A DNA stretch of 64,000 nt from a virus. This document shows positions 41,772-47,793 of this stretch, in pieces. Location: the IMG/VR virus record IMGVR_UViG_3300030329_001736, positions 36,093 through 100,092 of that record. One strand, written 5' to 3'. Positions within the stretch are counted from its first letter, which is position 1, and every line of letters begins with the position of its first letter. The position numbers and the translations under genes were made by a program. The notes below the pieces were generated by a model that was not told where the DNA came from, did no database searches, and was given only the letters and a program-made list of their open reading frames with translations.

Positions 41772-41807
41772 GGAGGTGGACTTAGCACATAAACTAAATC
41801 CACCTCC
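41772..41807 (-). terminator. 14 bp hairpin after the 62-residue gene
   Basis: Arms at 41772-41785 and 41794-41807 pair over 14 bp with one wobble only when transcribed from the minus strand (on the plus strand it would be C-A), around an 8-base loop. The arms carry GGAGGTGGA and TCCACCTCC. Only TTT follows, so it may be a processing or stability hairpin. Confidence 0.6.
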
Positions 41808-41817
41808 ACGCTTACAA

Positions 41818-42006
41818 CTAATGGACTCTATTTAACCGAGAAATACTTTCAGGATATTGCTCAGTCTCCCACTCTTCTACACCATTAAGGTAGTCGTTAA
41901 TCTGACTAACTGGAATAGCCTCAATGAATGGTGCATGAGACACAGTAAGCAGATAAGACTTCATGTAGCCGGGGATATCAGTATGATTTCTATACTTGTA
42001 AACCAT
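41818..42006 (-). CDS. Small hypothetical protein
   Basis: 62 residues (MVYKYRNHTDIPGYMKSYLLTVSHAPFIEAIPVSQINDYL), AAAGGACTACCATA before the ATG. No motif recognised. Followed by a strong hairpin. Confidence 0.5.
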   Translation of the reverse strand: MVYKYRNHTDIPGYMKSYLLTVSHAPFIEAIPVSQINDYLNGVEEWETEQYPESISRLNRVH

Positions 42007-42032
42007 TATGGTAGTCCTTTCTTGTTGTGTTG

Positions 42033-42977
42033 TTAAGCTGCCTCAAGGAAGTCAGCAAACACCTTACTACCAAGCCATTTACTGACCTGTTCCTGACGCT
42101 TGAGTAGTGTACCATCATCTCCACTACGAGTCAAGCTGAACCTAGTATCCTCATCACCGTGACTGCTGTAGTTACTCAATGAAGATACAACAGAGAAGAC
42201 GTTGCTGCCACGTTCCTTCACCTCATCAATGTACTGTGCGAACAAACGGTCAGACAGTACGTTGGTCCGCTTGGGATCATCGGTCGTACCTGATGTTAAC
42301 TTACGGAAAAGGTCAAGGACTTTCTTGCTGTCATAGATATGGGAGTCAGCCCACTGCTGGTACTTCTCAACGGTATCCTTGTGTCGCTCAAGGGACATTT
42401 CAAATGCTTCAATGAACCCATCGACAGCAAAATTTCTTGTGTGCTTGCGTCGAGTAACATCATACACACCATTGATCTGACCATTGGTACAGAAGAAGTC
42501 AATGTCACCAGCATAGAACACAACACTAGAAGAACTATTAAAAGCATTCTTCATAATAAACCTAAGACCAAACTTAGTCTTATGTCCTGTGTTGGTTTCT
42601 ACTTCCCTGCTAAGAGCAGGTAAGATGTATTCTGCAAAACACGTTACACCGTTACGAGTAATGTGATCCTTGATTACTACATCATCAAGGACAGTAGGAT
42701 CGAAGTAGTTGATCATCTGTTCTTGAAGAGGCATGAGAATCTCTTGGTTCTCTACTACCCTATAGTTCTTTCCTACTATACCGAGGCAATGATCTTGTTC
42801 AGAGAAACCATCTCCGCGTGACAGCATCTTGTAGTTTTGAGGAACAAGACCAGTAGTAATACCTACTACATCCTGTTCAAAGACAGGGAAAAAGATATCC
42901 CTGCCCTCCGTTGTAGACAGTCGCTCCACTCCGCTCATGGTAGTGGTATTAAACTTATCTTCTACAAAGCTCATCAT
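42033..42977 (-). CDS. DUF932-family protein
   Basis: 314 residues. FFPVFEQDVVGITTGLVPQNYKML, GKNYRVVENQEILMPLQEQMI, GDIDFFCTNGQINGVYDVTRRKHTRNF and the C-terminal helical part match the plasmid/phage DUF932 (TIGR03299-like) family. Its members occur in mobile elements and are of unknown biochemical function. AAAGGAGACTAAGAC precedes the ATGATG start. Largest gene of the early small-gene run. Confidence 0.75.
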   Translation of the reverse strand: MMSFVEDKFNTTTMSGVERLSTTEGRDIFFPVFEQDVVGITTGLVPQNYKMLSRGDGFSEQDHCLGIVGKNYRVVENQEILMPLQEQMINYFDPTVLDDVVIKDHITRNGVTCFAEYILPALSREVETNTGHKTKFGLRFIMKNAFNSSSSVVFYAGDIDFFCTNGQINGVYDVTRRKHTRNFAVDGFIEAFEMSLERHKDTVEKYQQWADSHIYDSKKVLDLFRKLTSGTTDDPKRTNVLSDRLFAQYIDEVKERGSNVFSVVSSLSNYSSHGDEDTRFSLTRSGDDGTLLKRQEQVSKWLGSKVFADFLEAA

Positions 42978-42996
42978 GTCTTAGTCTCCTTTAAGG

Positions 42997-43197
42997 TTAA
43001 TCTTCGTCATCATCATACATATCAGTTATTTGTTTCTGAGTAAAGCCTAAATTCACCATCTCATAGATAAATTTATCTTCTGTTATAGCACCGTAAGCGT
43101 AGAGAGTTTTGACCCTCTCTACCTTACGATTCCAGAACTCCTGCACAGAAACAATAACTGCCGTCGTAGGTTTATTCGTTGGGGTCTGGATTACCAT
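42997..43197 (-). CDS. Small hypothetical protein
   Basis: 66 residues from ATG 43197 (MVIQTPTNKPTTAVIVSVQEFWNRKVERV), chosen because GAGGAGATGT precedes it inside the end of the upstream 50-residue gene; the longer frame to 43299 would overlap that gene fully. Acidic tail (DMYDDDED). Translation is coupled. Function unknown. Confidence 0.55.
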   Translation of the reverse strand: MVIQTPTNKPTTAVIVSVQEFWNRKVERVKTLYAYGAITEDKFIYEMVNLGFTQKQITDMYDDDED

Positions 43198-43324
43198 ACA
43201 TCTCCTCATAGTGTTGGACATATCGTTCGTAAATCTTCTTAGATTTGGTATGGTTCCAGTACCATTGAGGCATCCTTTCGTACTGCCTCTCCAGATCACG
43301 GCACCATTCCATATAGGTCATCAT
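43172..43324 (-). CDS. 50-residue hypothetical protein
   Basis: ATG 43324 lies 2 bases after the HTH gene stop and 8 bases after GGAG. The product (MMTYMEWCRDLERQYERMPQ...) is rich in Tyr, Trp and charged residues. It overlaps the next gene by 26 bases, carrying its ribosome binding site. Confidence 0.6.
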   Translation of the reverse strand: MMTYMEWCRDLERQYERMPQWYWNHTKSKKIYERYVQHYEEMYGNPDPNE

Positions 43325-43326
43325 TA

Positions 43327-43734
43327 CTACATCTCCAAGGTATTGTCAAGGATGCGAAGACATTCCAAAGCGTTGCGCCGCATCGTTTGTTTTAGGTTAA
43401 GATCAGACTTACCATTCTCTTGATCTCGACGGGCTTGAAGTTTAACAGCAAAACCAAAGTCTGTCCAGTGTCCTAATCGAATGTTCCTGCCCATCAATTT
43501 GTTTACTTCATCAGTCCGATAATCGGCATACCCTCCACCAATGGGCGAGACAGTCTGATAGTTATACTTCTTTGTGTTGTCTCTCCACTCTTTGACATCC
43601 TCTTCCGCAAAGAAGATGTTAGACTTATGCTTGATGGACTTGAGCAGTCCCTTGTGCTTGGCATTATACACTGTTCCAACAGTAAGATTAGTTGCTGCGG
43701 AAACGTCGGCGGCGGTCAGGTTGTAGTTCTTCAT
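43327..43734 (-). CDS. HTH DNA-binding protein (MerR/excisionase-like N-terminus)
   Basis: 135 residues. N-terminal YNLTAADVSAATNLTVGTVYNAKHKGLLKSIKHKSNIFFAEEDVKEW is the helix-turn-helix plus wing of the MerR/excisionase (HTH_17) type. The C-terminal half is basic and helical. AAAGGAATAGAACC before the ATG. With the 75-residue winged-helix protein it is a candidate regulator of the early operators. Confidence 0.7.
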   Translation of the reverse strand: MKNYNLTAADVSAATNLTVGTVYNAKHKGLLKSIKHKSNIFFAEEDVKEWRDNTKKYNYQTVSPIGGGYADYRTDEVNKLMGRNIRLGHWTDFGFAVKLQARRDQENGKSDLNLKQTMRRNALECLRILDNTLEM

Positions 43735-43765
43735 GGTTCTATTCCTTTAAGGTTGGGGTTAAGTT

Positions 43766-44455
43766 TTAGTGTATTGACAGGTGTACTACCTGCTGTCGGT
43801 TAATAGTTGTCTGACTAAAGCAACCTGCTTTGCAGTCAGCACAATGCCCTGTTAATTTCTTGTGTGTCTTAGGACATTTGAAGACACGCTTGCCTGTTGC
43901 TGGACTGTGCGTCAGGGCATCATCACCAAAGAACATGATGTTCCAGCCATCTCGTTCTAACATACTCCACTCATCGCTAGTGTTACTTGGATCAAGACTA
44001 GCGTTGACTGCAATATTATCTAATGGGAATAGCTCAATCTGTATTAACTCTTTGAGCATAGGGTTTCGCCACGCTCTCGTTGGCATCCACCATGTAGTGT
44101 TAGGCATAGACTGTACCATTGCTTTAACACGGTAAACATCAGCAATATCTTTGATTGCTTCGCCGCGTGTGTTCAACCTAATACGTTTGGTTTGCTTACG
44201 TTTCCTAGAAAAATATTTAGGAACCAAGGACATATTGGTTTCGTTGAGAGCTTGCCATTCTGTCTCACACCTATCATCGCGCTTCGCCATGTTAGGATAT
44301 AACTTGTACAGTTTTACATTGTAACAAGTATCATCACAGAAAGGTGTTCTGTGGTCACATGATCCAGTATGGTTTACCGTGTCATTGATTGGCCTGTCGC
44401 TTGCGTACATACCAATATCAGAACAAAAGCGGTATAAGTCTACTATCTTTTCCAT
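43766..44455 (-). CDS. GP88/DUF7227-like cysteine-rich protein
   Basis: 229 residues. HTGSCDHRTPFCDDTCYNVKLYKLYP (C33, C40, C44), RLNTRGEAIKDIADVYRVKAMVQSMPNTTWWMPTRAWRNPML, NASLDPSNTSDEW and CPKTHKKLTGHCADCKAGCF match the phage gene product 88 family, whose fold and cysteines resemble radical-SAM enzymes. An iron-sulphur site is plausible from CxxxxxxCxxxC but unproven. Widespread in phages; substrate unknown. Confidence 0.7.
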   Translation of the reverse strand: MEKIVDLYRFCSDIGMYASDRPINDTVNHTGSCDHRTPFCDDTCYNVKLYKLYPNMAKRDDRCETEWQALNETNMSLVPKYFSRKRKQTKRIRLNTRGEAIKDIADVYRVKAMVQSMPNTTWWMPTRAWRNPMLKELIQIELFPLDNIAVNASLDPSNTSDEWSMLERDGWNIMFFGDDALTHSPATGKRVFKCPKTHKKLTGHCADCKAGCFSQTTINRQQVVHLSIH

Positions 44456-44461
44456 AGTAGT

Positions 44462-44602
44462 TTAATCCTCGTCGTAGTCACAGGGTTCAATCTCTTCCGC
44501 TAATGCAACAGAGACTGCCGCACTTTCGCTTAGACCCTCTTCCATTAGAGCATCTATCTTGTTAAGTAAACTATTTTCCCATGCTAGTTCCCTACTTGTC
44601 AT
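44462..44602 (-). CDS. 46-residue hypothetical protein
   Basis: ATG 44602 follows AAAGGATGCCAAACA and overlaps the stop of the upstream gene by 11 bases. The product (MTSRELAWENSLLNKIDALM..., ending EEIEPCDYDED) has a helical EEGLSESAA motif and an acidic end, a layout common in small phage proteins. Confidence 0.6.
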   Translation of the reverse strand: MTSRELAWENSLLNKIDALMEEGLSESAAVSVALAEEIEPCDYDED

Positions 44603-44807
44603 TGTTTGGCATCCTTTCAATGACATCAACGACTATCCATTTTCGATAGTCGAAATTGAATCCGCTTCGATCCTCTATTACATCACGGTATTCATCGTGA
44701 TCAAACCACGGCATGTGAAGCTCATTAACTTGAACCCACACGTTGACTTTGCCGTCTGCCCGCTTAGAGTATTCACGCGGGTAGTTCTTTAATACTGCAT
44801 CCAACAT
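44592..44807 (-). CDS. Small hypothetical protein
   Basis: 71 residues from ATG 44807, which follows GAAAGGAAACAAGAA; starts at 44828 or 44861 are possible. Beta-rich NVWVQVNELHMPWFDHDEYRDVIEDRSGFNFDYRKWIVVDVIER. Linked by overlaps to both neighbours. Confidence 0.55.
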   Translation of the reverse strand: MLDAVLKNYPREYSKRADGKVNVWVQVNELHMPWFDHDEYRDVIEDRSGFNFDYRKWIVVDVIERMPNNDK

Positions 44808-44820
44808 TTCTTGTTTCCTT

Positions 44821-44979
44821 TCAGTCATTAAGTAGATGTTCCCAGTAAAGATCGACGACATCCTGTGCCGTCATAAGCAACAGTTGTCTAGTGTCCAGCG
44901 AGTGCTGGAATACTAACCACCATTCATCTATCTTATCTTCGACAGACCTATGGAAGTCTTCTGCTTTGCAGTATTTCAT
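44821..44979 (-). CDS. 52-residue hypothetical protein
   Basis: ATG 44979 after GAGGAAGGAAAACTACGA; product MKYCKAEDFHRSVEDKIDEW... ends YWEHLLND. Helical, Trp-rich. Its stop (TGA) is coupled to the following gene's start region. Function unknown. Confidence 0.55.
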   Translation of the reverse strand: MKYCKAEDFHRSVEDKIDEWWLVFQHSLDTRQLLLMTAQDVVDLYWEHLLND

Positions 44980-44995
44980 TCGTAGTTTTCCTTCC

Positions 44996-45157
44996 TCATT
45001 GAAAATTAGTATTGTTTTTAGTTATTGTCCTAACAAAGTCTATTAACTTGTCTCGATTATTGTTAACCTTCTTATGGAACTGAACACTTTTGACCAGTTC
45101 CCACGGGACATCTGCCAGTTCATCTTCCCAGATTTTTTTTAATTCTTTTCTTGTCAT
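44996..45157 (-). CDS. 53-residue hypothetical protein
   Basis: ATG 45157 lies 7 bases after GAGGAG. Product MTRKELKKIWEDELADVPWE... is helical and basic. The stop region carries the next gene's ribosome binding site (GAGGAAGGA). Function unknown. Confidence 0.6.
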   Translation of the reverse strand: MTRKELKKIWEDELADVPWELVKSVQFHKKVNNNRDKLIDFVRTITKNNTNFQ

Positions 45158-45161
45158 AATT

Positions 45162-45359
45162 TTACTCCTCTTCTTCTTTTAATACGAAATCTCTACCGTA
45201 AGGGATGAGAATTTTTCCCTCATTGTATACGGTGATCCGTATCTCACCACCACTCTCGTTCAAGAATACGAGGTTGATAGCATCATCCGCAGTACGCTCT
45301 GCCTTGACGAAGCGTTGCACTTCAGTCAGTGCTATCCCTGCTAAATCTAATTCTGCCAT
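45162..45359 (-). CDS. Small hypothetical protein
   Basis: 65 residues: helical then beta (EIRITVYNEGKILIPYGRDFVL) with an acidic end (KEEEE). AGAAGGATAACG precedes the ATG and overlaps the upstream stop region. Codon use here is visibly more GC-rich than further downstream. Confidence 0.55.
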   Translation of the reverse strand: MAELDLAGIALTEVQRFVKAERTADDAINLVFLNESGGEIRITVYNEGKILIPYGRDFVLKEEEE

Positions 45360-45361
45360 CG

Positions 45362-45490
45362 TTATCCTTCTCCCATTACTCGTCTTTTGATTTTTTTACG
45401 AAGCTTCTTGTTGGCCATTCTCTTTCCCCACTTTCGTAGGTGTTTGGCCCACTCCTTAGTGCATTTGACGCCAGCGATAGGCTTTGCCAT
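45362..45490 (-). CDS. 42-residue basic protein
   Basis: ATG 45490 after AAAGGAAACGATC; product MAKPIAGVKCTKEWAKHLRK... continues as GKRMANKKLRKKIKRRVMG. Strongly basic, possibly binding nucleic acid or host polymerase. Tightly packed between neighbours. Confidence 0.6.
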   Translation of the reverse strand: MAKPIAGVKCTKEWAKHLRKWGKRMANKKLRKKIKRRVMGEG

Positions 45491-45502
45491 GATCGTTTCC
45501 TT

Positions 45503-45793
45503 TTAATCGCTGCTAGCTTCGTAGTAATCTTCACAGAAATAATCAAAGAGTTCCGCTGCTTTCTGCGTTCCGAAATCTTCATCGAAGTACTCTTCATACT
45601 TCGGTTTCTCTTTGTTGCGACAGTACCACGCCGCCATCTTGAGCGTATCGCACGCAGCATTGGTAAGACCGCCGTCAGCAGCCCGCCAGTCATCGACCGC
45701 TTCCTTGACATAGCTGAGATACTTAGGCCAGAAGCCTTCTTCCTCCTCGTTAAACTCCCGTGAGAGTTTCTCGATCTCTTCAAAGTCAAACAT
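45503..45793 (-). CDS. Acidic early protein behind palindrome 1
   Basis: 96 residues from ATG 45793 (MFDFEEIEKLSREFNEEEEGFWPKYLSYV), with AAGGAAGGAAAAGCAA before it; a longer frame to 45937 has no such site. Very acidic, as in small phage proteins that mimic DNA or bind host proteins. The palindrome at 45812 lies 18 bases before its start. Function unknown. Confidence 0.6.
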   Translation of the reverse strand: MFDFEEIEKLSREFNEEEEGFWPKYLSYVKEAVDDWRAADGGLTNAACDTLKMAAWYCRNKEKPKYEEYFDEDFGTQKAAELFDYFCEDYYEASSD

Positions 45794-45811
45794 TTGCTTT
45801 TCCTTCCTTGT

Positions 45812-45825
45812 TTTTACTAGTAAAA
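45812..45825. promoter_or_regulatory. Operator-like palindrome 1, TTTTACTAGTAAAA
   Basis: Perfect 14 bp palindrome just upstream of the ribosome binding site of the gene starting at 45793. Identical to palindrome 2 and in the same T...C flanks. Confidence 0.75.
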
Positions 45826-45833
45826 CGATCCCA

Positions 45834-46109
45834 TTAACTAAGGGACCATCGGGCCTTGCGTCCCGTGATCTTATTAATAGATCGGGACTGTGGTATATGT
45901 AAACTGCTACAGCCCAGCCCGTTCCAATCGAAGCCATGAAAATATTCTATAGCATCCGATAACAAAGCGAACGGGTCGGGATTTTCCCTTGTTCTCTTAT
46001 CCGCAACAGAAAAGACACCATTAGCTTCACGCTTAATGGTGCCTACTATTTCTTTGCTGCTATTCGTTACGACAAATAGCGTGCCGTTATTCTTCGCTGT
46101 TACCTTCAT
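45834..46109 (-). CDS. Small early protein behind palindrome 2
   Basis: 91 residues from ATG 46109 (MKVTAKNNGTLFVVTNSSKEIVGTIKREANG), which follows a repeated GGGGAACG. A longer frame to 46193 would start inside the terminator T-tract. Beta N-terminus, helical middle (DPFALLSDAIEYFHGFDW). Function unknown. Preceded by palindrome 2. Confidence 0.6.
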   Translation of the reverse strand: MKVTAKNNGTLFVVTNSSKEIVGTIKREANGVFSVADKRTRENPDPFALLSDAIEYFHGFDWNGLGCSSLHIPQSRSINKITGRKARWSLS

Positions 46110-46129
46110 CGTTCCCCGTTCCCCGTCGT

Positions 46130-46143
46130 TTTTACTAGTAAAA
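46130..46143. promoter_or_regulatory. Operator-like palindrome 2, TTTTACTAGTAAAA
   Basis: Same 14 bp palindrome as at 45812, 20 bases before the ATG at 46109, between a terminator T-tract and the ribosome binding site. Confidence 0.75.
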
Positions 46144-46180
46144 CACAAAAAAAAATAAAAAAAAAATAACAAAAGGGAAA

Positions 46181-46208
46181 AGGGACGCGACACTAAATGC
46201 CGCGCCCT
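46181..46208 (-). terminator. Intrinsic terminator after the 225-residue gene
   Basis: On the minus strand: AGGGCGCGGCA, short loop, TGTCGCGTCCCT (stem with one bulge/mismatch), then TTTTCCCTTTTG and long T-runs down to 46145. It separates the 225-residue gene from the next, so that gene probably has its own promoter near palindrome 2. Confidence 0.65.
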
Positions 46209-46217
46209 ATTTCTAGT

Positions 46218-46895
46218 CTATTTCGCTTGGCTTTCTGCTATCTTGTGCATTTCATTTAGTTGATCATATTGGCGCTTTGCTTCCGCGAGGCACGCTTTCA
46301 ATTGTGGCGGCGTTAGCTTGCCTATGTTCTCATTGATAGCCTTTGCCGTGGCTTTTTGAGGCTTTTCGATACGCTCAACGGGTCGGACGCTGCCTTCTTT
46401 TATTTGTTTATAACGCTTGACGATAGTCTTGTCGTGCTTGTTTTTGCTACTGTAGAGGCGCGGAAGCGAACCATCCGCTGCCCAAACCTTGCTGATTTTG
46501 GACATGACCTGACCAAACGTGGCTGGTTTTTTCTCTGTACCTTCGATTTTGATTTCCTTGCCCGACGCCATATGCGTCACTAGCGGCCAGTTGAAGGATA
46601 GGCAAATATCCATGTTTAACGTGGCTGGGTCGCCACCAGCCGCAACGTGGTCGAAGAATTTGGCGGCGATTGCGTTGCAGATACCACGCTCATTCTCTCG
46701 AATAATTTTTTTATCTGCCGCAAGGTCGCGGCTTTCTTCAACAAGTGACGCAACGGCGTTTCTCAAATCATCCGGCAACGGGCGCGCCTGATCCAGCGCG
46801 GAACCAGAAAGCCACCGGGCATGGGCCGCTGCGCTTTCGGTGTCCTGTTCTTCTACCGCAATCTTAGCGGCAATAGCTTCGTTTGGTTTCGGCAT
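46218..46895 (-). CDS. Hypothetical early protein behind palindromes 3 and 4
   Basis: 225 residues from ATG 46895 (MPKPNEAIAAKIAVEEQ), with GAAAGGGTTGAAA before it. Helical and Ala/Lys-rich; central HMASGKEIKIEGTEKKPATFGQVMSKISKVW and a C-terminal coil (LTPPQLKACLAEAKRQYDQLNEMHKIAESQ). Noticeably GC-richer than most of the genome. First sizeable gene leftward from the control region, so very early. I do not recognise it. Confidence 0.65.
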   Translation of the reverse strand: MPKPNEAIAAKIAVEEQDTESAAAHARWLSGSALDQARPLPDDLRNAVASLVEESRDLAADKKIIRENERGICNAIAAKFFDHVAAGGDPATLNMDICLSFNWPLVTHMASGKEIKIEGTEKKPATFGQVMSKISKVWAADGSLPRLYSSKNKHDKTIVKRYKQIKEGSVRPVERIEKPQKATAKAINENIGKLTPPQLKACLAEAKRQYDQLNEMHKIAESQAK

Positions 46896-46910
46896 TTTCA
46901 ACCCTTTCGC

Positions 46911-46924
46911 TTTTACTCGTAAAA
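46911..46924. promoter_or_regulatory. Operator-like palindrome 3, TTTTACTCGTAAAA
   Basis: Same arms TTTTAC/GTAAAA with TC centre; 15 bases before the ATG at 46895, overlapping the approach to its ribosome binding site. Confidence 0.7.
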
Positions 46925-47000
46925 CCGGCCAAAATGGCTCGGCGGAACCGGTTAGTTCCAACCAATCAAATGGGAACGATTGCCCTAATTTTCAAGGGCT

Positions 47001-47014
47001 TTTTACCGGTAAAA
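47001..47014. promoter_or_regulatory. Operator-like palindrome 4, TTTTACCGGTAAAA
   Basis: Perfect palindrome with CG centre, 76 bases beyond palindrome 3. A short hairpin (GCCCT/AGGGC) lies between them at 46982-46999. Confidence 0.7.
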
Positions 47015-47028
47015 GAATATTTATTTTT

Positions 47029-47050
47029 TTTAATCATTCGGACGATTAAA
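47029..47050. promoter_or_regulatory. Second operator-like inverted repeat, TTTAATC-N8-GATTAAA
   Basis: Perfect 7 bp arms (47029-47035, 47044-47050) spaced so their centres are 15 bases apart, close to a helical turn and a half; a likely dimeric protein site next to palindrome 4. Confidence 0.5.
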
Positions 47051-47154
47051 CTTGACATACGGGGTTACCTATGAATGGCGCAAACGCTAGCGATAGGCAT
47101 TTTCAATTGGCAATATAAGACGCTAGCTTGCTAATAATTGCCTTGCTCATTATA
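47051..47154. other. Non-coding control DNA with CGCTAGC repeats
   Basis: No gene is seen. CGCTAGCG (47085-47092) and CGCTAGC (47121-47127) recur, and a TTGACA at 47052 has no fitting -10 box. Probably part of the leftward promoter/origin region. Confidence 0.4.
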
Positions 47155-47295
47155 TCACCATGAACTAATTAGCACCCTAATAGTAACACTCGTTACTAAA
47201 TAGACCAGCCCCCACCCCCACCCAAAAAATCCCCCCACTGTGTAGATATCATATATTATGGGTGACATATATAGACCAAAAATAAAAAGGAACAT
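47155..47295 (-). CDS. Possible 46-residue membrane protein
   Basis: ATG 47295 follows AAAGGGGGCATTGTTTA. Product MFLFIFGLYMSPIIYDIYTV... is hydrophobic with GGFFGWGWG encoded by the G-rich tract. Could be the first leftward gene, or chance coding across a structured DNA element. Confidence 0.3.
   Translation of the reverse strand: MFLFIFGLYMSPIIYDIYTVGGFFGWGWGLVYLVTSVTIRVLISSW
47209..47236 (-). other. G-quadruplex motif
   Basis: Plus strand runs C5-A-C5-A-C3-A6T-C6; the minus strand thus has four G-runs of 3 or more with loops of 7, 1 and 1 bases. It stands out in very AT-rich DNA. Confidence 0.7.
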
Positions 47296-47387
47296 TAAAC
47301 AATGCCCCCTTTGTTTTATTTCAACAATTCTATCCAAAAATAATAACAAAAAATAACTCGGCTTGCTACACATTCAGCCTATCTAAG

Positions 47388-47469
47388 TTATATTCTTAAT
47401 TATATTTATTTATAATATTAATATATAACTAAGAATATAATCTTAATATATCTTATATAGTACTATATA
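47388..47469. other. AT-rich inverted-repeat region, candidate replication origin
   Basis: TTATATTCTTA (47388-47398) and TAAGAATATAA (47430-47440) are perfect inverted 11-mers; TATATAGTACTATATA (47454-47469) is a perfect 16 bp palindrome. The stretch 47388-47470 is almost pure A/T. Suits DNA unwinding between divergent transcription units; origin role is inferred. Confidence 0.4.
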
Positions 47470-47536
47470 GTATAGGGTAACACAGATTCTAAAATAAGCA
47501 AGGGATATTTTCTTTCTTTCTTCTAAAGATTAGGGG

Positions 47537-47565
47537 TTGCAAAAATATAAGATAAATAGTAAAAT
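47537..47565 (+). promoter_or_regulatory. Sigma-70-like promoter for the rightward head genes
   Basis: TTGCAA (47537-47542), 17-base spacer, TAAAAT (47560-47565). Start expected near 47572, 50 bases before the cysteine-rich gene. It would serve the mini-gene, terL and the head operon. Confidence 0.6.
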
Positions 47566-47622
47566 ACATTTTATTCCTGTAAGCTAAGAAAGCGAACTCA
47601 AATCATCATAAGGAAGGAACTT

Positions 47623-47793
47623 ATGTCTTCACCAAAATATAAAGACGAGTGTCCGTGTGAATGTGAAGATTGCGACTGTGATTGTGATCAATGTGACTGT
47701 AACAAGGCTACCCAACAACAAGAAGAAAAAGAAGTAGTAAACCCAGACTTTATGGCTCACTACTCTAAAAAGGATGAACCAGTGTGGAACTAG
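47623..47793 (+). CDS. Cysteine-rich metallothionein-like mini-protein
   Basis: 56 residues, with AAGGAAGGAACTT before the ATG. Eight cysteines lie between residues 10 and 26 in pattern CxCxCxxCxCxCxxCxC (CPCECEDCDCDCDQCDC), surrounded by Asp and Glu, then a Gln/Glu-rich linker and PDFMAHYSKKDEPVWN. The CxC/CxxC density is that of metal-binding metallothioneins, though no known family is recognised. The terL GTG start lies in its last codons, so translation is coupled. It could bind zinc or another metal, or be a redox-sensitive regulator. First gene of the rightward unit. Confidence 0.7.
   Translation: MSSPKYKDECPCECEDCDCDCDQCDCNKATQQQEEKEVVNPDFMAHYSKKDEPVWN

Noticed and set aside
45376-45789. 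137-codon minus-strand frame starting MTLKRSRNSHGSL
   Set aside because: Overlaps two better genes (96 and 42 residues with good ribosome binding sites) in another frame and has a shadow-like Arg/Ser composition.
47052-47057. TTGACA on the plus strand as a promoter -35
   Set aside because: No acceptable -10 box lies 16-18 bases downstream.
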